Assembly: GCA_050084985.1 (NCBI GenBank)
Contig: JBITNC010000001.1
Span: forward strand, 13,950,001 to 14,014,000
Origin: Nageia nagi
Lineage: Eukaryota; Pinophyta
Reading direction: 5' to 3'
Length of the DNA: 64,000 nucleotides
The translations under genes and the position numbers were made by a program. How positions within the stretch are numbered: position 1 is the first letter of the stretch; each line of letters starts with the position of its first letter. The notes beneath the pieces were generated by a model, which made no database searches, was not told where the DNA came from, and was given only the letters and a program-made list of their open reading frames with translations. Positions 36,601 through 44,429 of this stretch are shown piece after piece.

Positions 36601-38225
36601 ACCATGAAGCGTTACGGTATGTCAATTCCCAAAAGAAAGTGGATAAAAGGCATGCAAAGTGGATATCATTTTTGCAAGAGTATGAATTCACTTTGAAGCA
36701 TAAATCAGGAAAACAGAATAAGGTGGCTGATGCACTGAGTAGGAAATCCTTATTTCTGACAACCATGGAAAATGTCGTGGTTGGATTTGAGGGTATCAAA
36801 GATATGTATGAAGATGATGCTGATTTTGGACCGATGATGCAACAGTTTAAGAATCCAACTTTTGGTCAGAGTGGTAACATTCTTTCAGAATACATTATAC
36901 AGGATGGTTACTTATTTAGAGGCACACAATTATGTATTCCAATTGGTTCTATGAGGGAGAATATTTTGAGGGAGCTTCATAGTGGAGGTTTGGCAGGACA
37001 CTTTGGGATAGATAAGACATTGGTGCTTGTTGCAGAAAAGTACTATTGGCCAAAGCTAAGGAGAGATGTGATCAGATTTGTCAATCGATGCCGGATATGT
37101 CAAATGGCAAAGGGCCATGCCCAAAATACTGGCTTGTATATGCCCTTACCTATTCCGACAGGAGCATGGGTCGACTTAAGCATAGACTTTGTGTTGGGAT
37201 TACCACGTACTCAACGAGGTAAGGACTCCATCTTTGTTGTTGTTGATAGGTTCTCTAAGATGGCCCATTTCATTGCATGTCAGAAGATAGAGGATGCCAC
37301 TAGTGTCGCAGTTCTATTTTTTGATGAAATTGTTCGGTTGCACGGTGTTCCTAAATCCATTACCTCAGATCGAGATGTCAAATTCTTGAGCCATTTCTGG
37401 AGAACATTATGGAAAAAGTTGGGTACACAATTACAGTTCAGCAGTGCTTATCATCCACAAACTGATGGCCAGACCGAGGTTGTGAATCGTAGCTTGGGAA
37501 ATTTGTTAAGGTGTATAGTTGGTGCAAAACCAAAGCAGTGGGATAGAGCATTAGCACAATCAGAATTTGCATATAATAGTTCAGTGAATCGTTCAACAGG
37601 GAAATCACCTTTCCAAATTGTTTATGGCCAAAATCCCAAGGGTGTCCTTGACTTAGTTGAATTACCAATCACCGACAATATTAGTGATAATGCAGAGGCA
37701 TTTGCAGAGCACATACACCAACTACAGGAGGAGGTTCGGGCACAATTGCAAGAGAATAATAGTAAGTATAAAGCAGCAGCAGATGCACATAGGAGAGAAA
37801 AGATTTTTCAGGAGGGCGACTTAGTGATGGTCCACCTTCGTAAGGAGAGGTTTCCCAAAGGCACCTATAATAAGTTGAAGCTAAAGAAGATTGGTCCCTG
37901 TAGGATTCTGGAGAAACGGAACAACAATGCATATAAGGTGGGATTGCCAGATAATTTAGATATTTCTCCTATTTTCAATGTTTCTGATTTATATGCTTTC
38001 CATGGCGATGATGAAGATGTTCAGGCTACAACTCCAATACAATGGGAGCAACAAGTTCCTAAGAAAAAGAAGGAGCGCATTACACAGATTCTTGATCAGA
38101 CAGTGTTCAACACTCGACATGGGAGCTATACCAAGTACCTGGTACAATGGGAAGGGCTATCACCAGCTGATAATACATGGGTTTCAGAGGGGGAAGTAAA
38201 GCGGATTGCTCATGATAAACTTTAG
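33699..38225 (+). CDS. Gag-Pol polyprotein of the chromovirus
   Basis: One frame of 1508 codons from the first ATG after the primer-binding site (MPPRRGGRAP); codons upstream in frame lack an ATG. Gag core at residues ~105-230 ('LIDWINSLEKYFEW', 'ALIWWDHLQ'). Zinc knuckle C-X2-C-X4-H-X4-C at 325-338. Protease with DGGSC at 419-423 and 'ILLGRPWQFD'. Reverse transcriptase with YFDD at 758-761. RNase H with its first catalytic Asp at 906 ('CDASHLGIGAVL'). Integrase with H1094, H1101, C1131, C1134 and a catalytic D1163, D1224, E1260 triad in exact D60D35E spacing. C-terminal chromodomain at ~1455-1508 ('YLVQWEGL', 'TWVSE'), thought to steer integration to marked chromatin. Every catalytic residue I checked is present and no stop interrupts the frame, so it may be autonomous. 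Confidence 0.95.
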   Translation: MPPRRGGRAPRGAYTQMSRQIEDLQAQITRLTGAIERMAERNMNTHPDPRFDGESTIDEVGSEVQTDAEPEDLMGDGQRFENRLIRALEGLQRNSAGIKIEIPEYAGGLKPEELIDWINSLEKYFEWSNLAEEKKVKLACTKLKGHALIWWDHLQNTRQRDGKDKIRDWAKMKKKLKGKFVPVDYSQTLFRQFQNLRQKERSIEDYTNDFYKLSIRIEPNETEEQKAARYVNGLNFVIQDEINMHRTPTVEDAYQIALKAEEKLRRTNRGGKKGLTPSNRGRGGSNFSKGESSVPTKQEEVNQSQRGRGNGGGRSTTGTRKPFICYRCHEEGHKASECPTYDAEERGNARVALVEEEEEEEVETEVSADMGENLMIRRNLIVPREENMQAEDSGTCWLRTNIFRTRCTTGGKVCNIVIDGGSCENMVSTVMVDKLKLKCQKHPCPYRVSWIKKGNEVTIDKRCLVKFSIGDTYKDEVWCDVIPMDACHILLGRPWQFDRKTHHDGSKNTYTFWKDGVKVVLLPLKEEAQGHNSLLTAKRFLIEAREVGWCYALTAQKAETKEILIPPVVKKLLKEYADVLPEELPNGLPPKRDIQHHIDLVPGSSLPNQAAYRLSPTQNAEMNKQVTELIQKGLVRESMSPCATPALLTPKKDGSWRMCVDSRAINKITIRYRFPMPRIDDMMDALAGSNYFSKIDLRSGYYQIQIREGDEWKTAFKTRDGLYEWMVMPFGLSNAPSTFMRLMNRVLREYSGKFLVVYFDDILIFSKTADDHMLHLRLVLELLRREKLYANLKKCSFLQESLVFLGFVVSRDGLKMDEEKVRTIIEWPVPRNVTEVRSFHGLATFYRKFIRNFSSIAAPITECTKGREFIWTEEAAKSFELLKRKVTTAPVLVLPSFDKLFEVDCDASHLGIGAVLSQEGRPVAFFSEKLNEVRKNYSTYDVEFYAIVQALRYWRHYLLSKEFVLFTDHEALRYVNSQKKVDKRHAKWISFLQEYEFTLKHKSGKQNKVADALSRKSLFLTTMENVVVGFEGIKDMYEDDADFGPMMQQFKNPTFGQSGNILSEYIIQDGYLFRGTQLCIPIGSMRENILRELHSGGLAGHFGIDKTLVLVAEKYYWPKLRRDVIRFVNRCRICQMAKGHAQNTGLYMPLPIPTGAWVDLSIDFVLGLPRTQRGKDSIFVVVDRFSKMAHFIACQKIEDATSVAVLFFDEIVRLHGVPKSITSDRDVKFLSHFWRTLWKKLGTQLQFSSAYHPQTDGQTEVVNRSLGNLLRCIVGAKPKQWDRALAQSEFAYNSSVNRSTGKSPFQIVYGQNPKGVLDLVELPITDNISDNAEAFAEHIHQLQEEVRAQLQENNSKYKAAADAHRREKIFQEGDLVMVHLRKERFPKGTYNKLKLKKIGPCRILEKRNNNAYKVGLPDNLDISPIFNVSDLYAFHGDDEDVQATTPIQWEQQVPKKKKERITQILDQTVFNTRHGSYTKYLVQWEGLSPADNTWVSEGEVKRIAHDKL

Positions 38226-38270
38226 GAATTTCAACAGCAGAACTCGCAGGAGCAGAGTTCCTTTTAACCA

Positions 38271-38278
38271 GAGGAGAA
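38271..38278 (+). promoter_or_regulatory. Polypurine tract of the chromovirus
   Basis: GAGGAGAA directly before the 3' LTR at 38,279. Confidence 0.85.
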
Positions 38279-38767
38279 TGATGCATGCGTTGCCGGGGCC
38301 GTAACTTTTGATCCGGAGGTCGTTTTGCTTCGAAATTTAAACTGTGGCTTCGTGACGAAATTCCAGTTATGGAAGTTCGCTAGAACTGCCATACCCAAAA
38401 AATGATATTTTTAAGGCCTGATTCATCCGTCTAAGGCCTGAAAAATAGGCTTTTTTAAGAGCACTCCTGATTTTTAGGCTTTTTTGCATGTTGCGCCTTT
38501 AAGAACTCTCGTTTTTCTTCTAGTTAAGGGTGGATATTTTAGATACTGCTTAATTTGTGTAAGAGGGATGCGCATGCAAATTTTGGGCGCAATCCGACTC
38601 ATTTTGGTTTTTTGTTTTTTTTGTGTGGCTATTTAAAGGGCATTGTATTCTCTTGGAGAGTATGTGGGTTCAGGAATAAGAAGAGTGTCTTTTGGTCTGA
38701 ATTTCTTCTGTATGTTCTGTGACTGGAATTCAATTTCTGTTTTCCTGTTATAGCTGAATTCACATCA
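38279..38767 (+). repeat. 3' LTR of the chromovirus
   Basis: 489 bp, the same sequence as 33,165-33,654 apart from one T. It ends CACATCA at 38,767, followed by a single A and then the inverted fragment. Confidence 0.93.
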
Positions 38768-38768
38768 A

Positions 38769-39107
38769 TGATGTGAATTCAGCTATAACAGGAAAACAGA
38801 AATTGAATTCCAGTCACAGAACATACAGAAGAAATTCAGACCAAAAGACACTCTTCTTATTCCTGAACCCACATACTCTCCAAGAGAATACAATGCCCTT
38901 TAAATAGCCACACAAAAAAAACAAAAAACCAAAATGAGTCGGATTGCGCCCAAAATTTGCATGCGCATCCCTCTTACACAAATTAAGCAGTATCTAAAAT
39001 ATCCACCCTTAACTAGAAGAAAAACGAGAGTTCTTAAAGGCGCAACATGCAAAAAAGCCTAAAAATCAGGAGTGCTCTTAAAAAAGCCTATTTTTCAGGC
39101 CTTAGAC
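38769..39107 (-). repeat. Inverted partial LTR copy abutting the 3' LTR
   Basis: These 339 bp are the reverse complement of the right-hand 339 bp of the 3' LTR (equivalent to 33,315-33,654). They share the shorter T6 homopolymer of the 3' LTR rather than T7 of the 5' LTR. One unpaired base (A, 38,768) separates the arms, giving a 679-bp near-perfect palindrome centred at 38,768. The copy stops at the LTR's 'gtctaagg', and Tat integrase resumes at 39,108 with 'IGNVLYKRS'. No target-site duplication is present. An open frame reading from 39,072 starts inside this fragment and its first ~12 codons are not integrase. Confidence 0.93.
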
Positions 39108-40262
39108 ATTGGTAATGTGCTTTACAAAAGGTCATTTAATGGTATTCTTTTAAGGTGCCTTCTTACTGAGGAAATTGCAACAGTACTAGAACATGCTCAT
39201 GGGGGGGCATGTGGAGGGCATTTTAATGGGAGATCAGTTTTTGGCAAGCTGATCAGAATGGGTTATTGGTGGCCAACCATGGAGCATGATTGCTTTGAGC
39301 ATGTTAAGAAATGTGAACAATGTCAAAGACATGCACACTTGGAGCTTACGCCGACTCAGGAATTAAATTATGTTACATCTCCATGGCCTTTCTCTATGTG
39401 GGCTATGGATTTTATGGGAGTTATTAACCCACCATCTAGTGAGGGACATAAGTTTATCTTGCTTGCTACAGAATATTATACGAAATGGGTTGAGGCTATC
39501 CCGTTAAAAACAGCTACACAGAAACATGTGATCAAGTTCATAAAGGAATACATCATTTGCAGGTTTGGTGTACCATAAAGGTTAATTATGGACAATGGGA
39601 CTAATTTCACAGGTAAGGATATCAAGGAGTTTTGCCAGAAAATGAAGATTGAGCAGAGATTTTCTTCAGTTTACTACCCCCAAGGTAATGGGCAAGCAGA
39701 GGCTACAAATAAGACGATTAAAGGGATATTGGCCAAGAATATCAAGAAGAATGGGAGAGACTGGCATGAGCAATTATCTTATGCTTTATGGGCATACAGG
39801 ACAAGTGAAAGGACAGCAACAGGTGCCACCCCATATTCTCTTGTGTTTGGAGATGAAGCAGTTATTCCTCTTGAGATTGAGATACCATCGTTGAGAATTG
39901 CACTCAAGGATGTGATGAAGGAACCACAATATTTGGAGGCAAGAGTGAATCAGCTTGAAGCACTAGACGAAAAGAGAATTACTGCGTTAGAACACCTCAG
40001 AGCATATCAACAGAGAATTAAGAGATCATATGGCAAGAGAGTGGTTCCTAAGGATTTCGAGGTTGGAGATATGGTCTTGCAAGAGAATATTTCCAATATT
40101 ACAGCTAGAGATGAACTTAAGGGAAAGTTTGAGCCCAATTGGGTGGGACCATACCTTATTACAGAAGTGTTTGGTAGGGGTGCCTGCAGGTTGGCTACAT
40201 TGGATGGGGAGATTCTCAAGAATCCCATTAATGCTAGGCATTTGAAGAAATATTACATTTAG
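39108..40262 (+). pseudogene. Integrase of the Tat element, right part
   Basis: Resumes the integrase cut at 33,164. A zinc-binding HHCC region ('HAHGGACGGHF', 'CEQCQRHA') is followed by the catalytic core with Asp 39,408 ('MDFMGV'), Asp 39,591 ('MDNGTNF') and Glu 39,699 ('GQAEATNK'). Spacing is exactly D60D35E. A TAA at 39,576-39,578 interrupts the core after 'CRFGVP', probably from a C-to-T change in a Gln codon. The end, 'NARHLKKYY', is typical of Tat polyproteins, which lack a chromodomain. Frame arithmetic: one base must lie between the codon left incomplete at 33,164 and ATT at 39,108, and the ambiguous C at 39,107 would supply it. Confidence 0.9.
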
Positions 40263-40458
40263 GCGACCTACAGGTCGATATGAGCGTTTGGGTGTTATCA
40301 GAGTGTACTAAAGGAATAATCATACGAGTAGATGTCATAAAAACAAATTAGAGAGCCAGCTTGAGTTCAGAATAGGAGCACCTGCGTTCCATATCGTTAA
40401 GAAAGAACCGCCCGCGTTGCTTTATCCAGGAGAATATTGCTTTGAGTTTCGTGCTTCC
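40263..40458 (+). other. Start of the Tat 3' untranslated region
   Basis: No coding sequence. It holds two of the GC-rich motifs: a decayed 'acctgcgttcc' (40,380) and 'accgcccgcgttgc' (40,407). Confidence 0.6.
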
Positions 40459-41118
40459 AGCTCCCATGATCAGATTACCGTGCTTGTGAGAGGAGTCTAG
40501 CTCCCATGATCAGATTATCATGCTTGTGAGAGGAGTCCAGCTCCCATAATCAGCTTATCATGTGCTTGTGAGAGGAGTCTAGCTCCCATAGTCAGCTTAT
40601 CATGTGCTTATGAGTGGAGTCCAGCTCCCATGATCAGATTATCATGCTTGTGAGAGGAGTCCAGCTCCCATAATCAGCTTATCATGTGCTTATGAGTGGA
40701 GTCCAGCTCCCATGATCAGATTACCATGCTTGTGAGAGGAGTCCAGCTCCCATGATCAGATTACCGTGCTTGTGAGAGGAGTCTAGCTCCCATGATCAGA
40801 TTATCATGCTTGTGAGAGGAGTCCAGCTCCCATAATCAGCTTATCATGTGCTTGTGAGAGGAGTCTAGCTCCCATAGTCAGCTTATCATGTGCTTATGAG
40901 TGGAGTCCAGCTCCCATGATCAGATTATCATGCTTGTGAGAGGAGTCCAGCTCCCATAATCAGCTTATCATGTGCTTATGAGTGGAGTCCAGCTCCCATG
41001 ATCAGATTACCATGCTTGTGAGAGGAGTCTAGCTCCCATGATCAGATTACTGTGCTTATGAGAGGAGTCCAGCTCCCATTATCAGTTTATCATGCTTATG
41101 AGTGGAGTGTTAGCTCCA
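40459..41118 (+). repeat. 40/42-bp tandem array with 286-bp higher-order unit
   Basis: Sixteen copies of a monomer starting AGCTCCCATGATCAGATTA or AGCTCCCATAATCAGCTTA, plus a partial one at 41,112. Monomer lengths run 40, 40, 42, 42, 40, 42, 40 and then the same order repeats, so seven monomers form a 286-bp unit (40,459-40,744; 40,745-41,030; a third begins at 41,031). Equivalent monomers in successive units look near-identical, while neighbours within a unit differ. Tat and Ogre elements are known to carry tandem repeats in this position. Confidence 0.92.
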
Positions 41119-41510
41119 TCAGCTTATCACTTGTTTTGCGGAGTTCGGTTCTTCGGCAACTGGAGTACACCTCTTGATGTGAGGGCTCAGTTGTGTGGAT
41201 ACTTAGCTCTCCCCCTTTAGCTTATCACTTGTTTTGCAGAGTTCGGTTCTTCGGCAACTGGAGTACACCTCTTGATGTGAGGGCTTAGTTGTGTGGATAC
41301 TTAGCTCTCCCCCTTTAGCTTATCACTTGTTTTGCGGAGTTCGGTTCTTCGGCAACTGGAGTACACCTCTTGATGAGAGGGCTCAGTTGTGTGGATACTT
41401 AGCTCTCACATAATCAGCTTATCACTTGTTTTGCAGATTTCGGTTCTTTGGCAACTGGAGTACACCTTTTGATGAGAGGGCTCAGTTGTGTGGATACTTA
41501 GCTCTCCCCT
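41119..41510 (+). repeat. 98-bp tandem array, four copies
   Basis: Unit starts AGCTTATCACTTGTTTTGCG at 41,119, 41,219, 41,317 and 41,416 and includes 'gttcggttcttcggcaact' and 'ttagctctccccctttag'. The first unit starts within a phrase, also present at the end of the previous array, suggesting that one array seeded the next. Confidence 0.9.
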
Positions 41511-41519
41511 GTGTTTGGT

Positions 41520-41680
41520 TATGGTTATCATGTTTGGTCTTGTGAGTTGATCATGTGTGTTACCATGTCTTGTCTTGTGAGTTGATCATGTGTGTTATCA
41601 TGTCTTGTCTTGTGAGTTGATCATGTGTGTTATCATGTCTTGGTCTTGTGAGTTGTTCATGTTTTGTCTTGTGATGTGGT
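41520..41680 (+). repeat. ~35-bp tandem array in the Tat 3' UTR
   Basis: About four copies of a unit containing TCTTGTGAGTTGATCATGTG followed by 'tgttatcatg'. Open frames over 41,590-41,881 are repeat-driven and not gene-like. The remaining 41,680-42,009 has no repeat that I can define. Confidence 0.8.
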
Positions 41681-42009
41681 CTTGTCAAGTTGTCGTCCGG
41701 CCGGCATGTGTGGTCAAGTCGTCTTTCTGGTCATTGTCATATGTGTTGTCAAGTTTGTTGTCTTGGGTCATCAACATTGCGGCAAAGATTATCAGACATA
41801 TCAGACTATCACCTTCTACAACAAAACGCAAGGGGCAAGCATGCCCAAGGTAATGTAAAAAGTGGTTTTCTCAACCTATAAGCTTATCATGATGTTGTTT
41901 AAATGGTTAGTGTTTATCATTGCTTATCAAAATTGCTTGCTATGATGTTGTGTTTTTACTTTGAATGCAAAATCTCAGGTCACCTCATGTTTCTTTCGAT
42001 TTCACATCC

Positions 42010-42022
42010 AAAGTGGGGCATC
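42010..42022 (+). promoter_or_regulatory. Polypurine tract of the Tat element
   Basis: AAAGTGGGGCATC immediately before the 3' LTR start TGTTAACA. It is imperfect but in the expected place. Confidence 0.7.
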
Positions 42023-42878
42023 TGTTAACACATAAAAATGATTTTATGCTTTTAAATCAATGAATTAATGAAATATGCTTGGTTTAACTATATGTATTGA
42101 ATGAATTAAAGTGATAATATCAATGTTTGGCTTGAATATGAATATTGCATGGGTTATCTTGAATATTGCATGGTTTATCTTGAGTATTGCATGAATTACC
42201 TTGTTTATTGATGTATTTATCTTAAATCTTGTGAATTAACCTTATTTATGTGGATGCACGCCGACCTATGGGCGGTATTACCTATATCTATATAAATAAG
42301 GGATCTAATAGTAAGTCCACAACAACAAGGATACACATGATCCCGCGTATGGTCTTGTAAGTGGCTACCCCCTAAGGTATCTCTTGGTACCGCCTACAAG
42401 GCTGTGGTTTGTGTGCTTCCTTGCGCGAGCTATCCTGACATCTGCGATCAATTCTGATATTATACTGCTATCTGAGAAATCTATACTGAAGAACTGGACC
42501 TAACTGAGAGGTCAAAGCTATCAAGATAAGGCCACCGACGCTCCTTTGTGAACGGAAGAACACCGCCGGCGCTCTTATATCACTGAAACGGACCGCCCGC
42601 GGTCCTCTTTTGGCATCATTGCAGGTTGCGATGCTGTTGGAAAGGTAGCTTATCATCAGTACATCGCTAATATCTACGTCTTCCGTTGTCAGGTACGTTC
42701 CGTGAGGTAAGTACACAAATCACGGTCTTGGTTGGTTACATTTACACTTCTGAATAGTTATATGTTGTTCATTGTTATCTAGAATAAATTGCTATCCGTA
42801 GCTAGAATACAGATAATATTGAGTTTGTAGATAACCCCCTATTTACTTATTTGCATTCTCAATTTTTATTTGTAAACA
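42023..42878 (+). repeat. 3' LTR of the Tat element
   Basis: 856 bp, the same length as the 5' LTR, with about six single-base differences by eye, several at CpG or C-to-T positions (for example in the GC-rich motifs near 42,533-42,566). Followed by agtat at 42,879-42,883. Confidence 0.92.
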
Positions 42879-43713
42879 AGTATGAATGAATACTCTTGAT
42901 ATTTCTAGATAAGAATTATTGCAAAGTTGTATCCTTATTCCTAATTGAACGATAGGATAATGTTATGAGACAATATCTAAGGAAACTATATTCAATGATG
43001 CTATTATGGGTAAAGTATTTACAATTCTTATTGTAGTCTTTTTGTGTTGGTAGACTATATTTGTAGAAATGTTATTTCTTGAGTAGGAGTAATAATATTT
43101 CTAATGAAATGAGTTATGAATGTCTTAAGATACACTTCTATAGTTATGAGAAGATAACCTAGTTGATGTACTAATATACCTAAGTAAGAGTTAGCATACT
43201 TGGAAAAGCTATAACAAAACTAATTGTAATACTTAGTAGTTATTACCTAGCATATTTAATTAATCCTATGAATTGAATATGAAATCTAGTTGGAACCCTA
43301 GGTAATACTTGAGCACTAAATTATGAGATTAGATAATAACTACTAAGTATACTGACTCTTACATATATATCAAGATAAAAATGGTGTGATTTATTTTTAA
43401 CCCTAGCTAAGAACTACTAAGTATTTATATAAATATGCTAACTCTTACTTAGATATCAAGTGTTAATGAGAAGGTTTGTTATCAAGATAAAAATGGTTTT
43501 ATCATTTAATTATGATATTGTGACTTAAGAATGATGACACTTAGAACCATTAAGTGATCTCAATCTCATAGTTCACAAGTAGCTTCTAAAATTTCATTAT
43601 TGAATGTCCATGTGTATTTATAAAATTAAAAATTATGCTCATTCCATAAGTATTTATTGGGATTAGAGTTAATTTAGAGTCAATTTTTAAGATGTAAATA
43701 TTAGGTTTTGATA
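42879..43713 (+). mobile_element. 3' LTR of element X, segment C
   Basis: Starts with the second agtat and is collinear with 4667-5678 of the 5' LTR, with a small rearranged or duplicated part around 43,330-43,450. The LTR end is decayed: 'taggttttgata' corresponds to 'taggtcctaaca' at 5667-5678, mostly by C-to-T changes. Nothing recognisable follows to ~44,170. Confidence 0.8.
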
Positions 43714-44169
43714 AAATGCAACATAATGCAAGTTAGACATTAATGAAGTTGTCATCAACTAAATATTACTTTATAAAAACTATGTTACCAAAAAAATAAG
43801 CACATATTTAAATTCTACAAATTGAACTTAGTTATGATAAATGACATAATTAAAACATCATAGAAGTTACATTAAAAAAAAAAACTTACCATTGTTTACA
43901 AAAAGCAAATAATTGGTGTAAGATTAAAAGTCCTCTCTAGATTATCCAAATGTTTACATGTTGACATAGCCTTATGGTAAAATGTAAAATCTATTCAACT
44001 ACCTTTAAAAGACCAATAAATAAATTGATTGATACTTTAAAGTATCACTTAAGGATAATCATATAAAATTATAATTAAATTAATTTAACCTTTCTATTCT
44101 TAATTAACATCCTATCCTCTATATAACATTATGTATTTAACATCACATGATTGAAGTTTCAATTTAGAT

Positions 44170-44330
44170 CAAAATGTGAGCATGGCGTAACAAAATAGTG
44201 ATTGTGGAGTAATAGAAATGTGAGTGTGGAGTAACAAAAGGGTGAGTGTAGTGTTACAAAAATGGTCTAAGTGAGTGTAGCATAACAGTAGTGCAAACAC
44301 ATTGTAACAAAAGCATGAGCATGATAGATT
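44170..44330. repeat. Short tandem repeat with GTGAGTGT...GTAACAAAA
   Basis: Five to six degenerate copies of a ~27-bp unit such as 'gtgagtgtggagtaacaaaa'. It lies just upstream of the LINE ORF1 remnant and could be part of that element's 5' region. Confidence 0.6.
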
Positions 44331-44429
44331 ATTATTAAGAAAAATTACAGATTAGTGAAGCTATAATCTTATCAAAATGCAACAAAAAAATGTTCAAAAT
44401 GAAATGGATAAATCAAGAACATGACTTGA

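Larger units (their letters stand above)
33165..38767 (+). mobile_element. Chromodomain Ty3/gypsy retrotransposon (chromovirus), nested, apparently intact
   Basis: 5603 bp with LTRs of 490 and 489 bp bounded by TGATG...CATCA, an initiator-Met primer-binding site, a polypurine tract and one uninterrupted gag-pol frame. It is inserted in the Tat integrase in the same orientation. The LTRs appear identical except for one T in a homopolymer, so the insertion is very recent. The expected 5-bp duplication of tacgt (33,160-33,164) is absent on the right, where an inverted LTR fragment follows instead. The protease and chromodomain style suggest the Galadriel/CRM side of plant chromoviruses; the clade is not settled. 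Confidence 0.92.
27522..42878 (+). mobile_element. Ty3/gypsy retrotransposon of the Tat lineage, interrupted
   Basis: It has 856-bp LTRs starting TGTTAACA and ending TGTAAACA, a 5-bp target-site duplication, a primer-binding site, a polypurine tract and the order gag, protease, reverse transcriptase, RNase H, archaeal-type RNase H, integrase. That order, with a second RNase H, marks the Tat group. Total span is 15,357 bp, or 9414 bp without the nested insertion at 33,165-39,107. By eye the LTRs differ at about six single bases in 856, so it is young relative to element X. Coding is disabled by a frameshift near 28,860, stops at 32,566 and 39,576, and the nested element. Confidence 0.92.

Noticed and set aside
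39072-39107. Possible start of the integrase frame inside the inverted LTR
   Set aside because: These codons are antisense LTR; integrase homology begins only at 39,108.
40459-41680. CRISPR-like regular repeats
   Set aside because: Monomers are directly adjacent with no unique spacers, in a plant retrotransposon 3' UTR; these are tandem arrays.
41590-41881. Three overlapping Cys/Ser-rich open frames
   Set aside because: Produced by the tandem repeat in the Tat 3' UTR.
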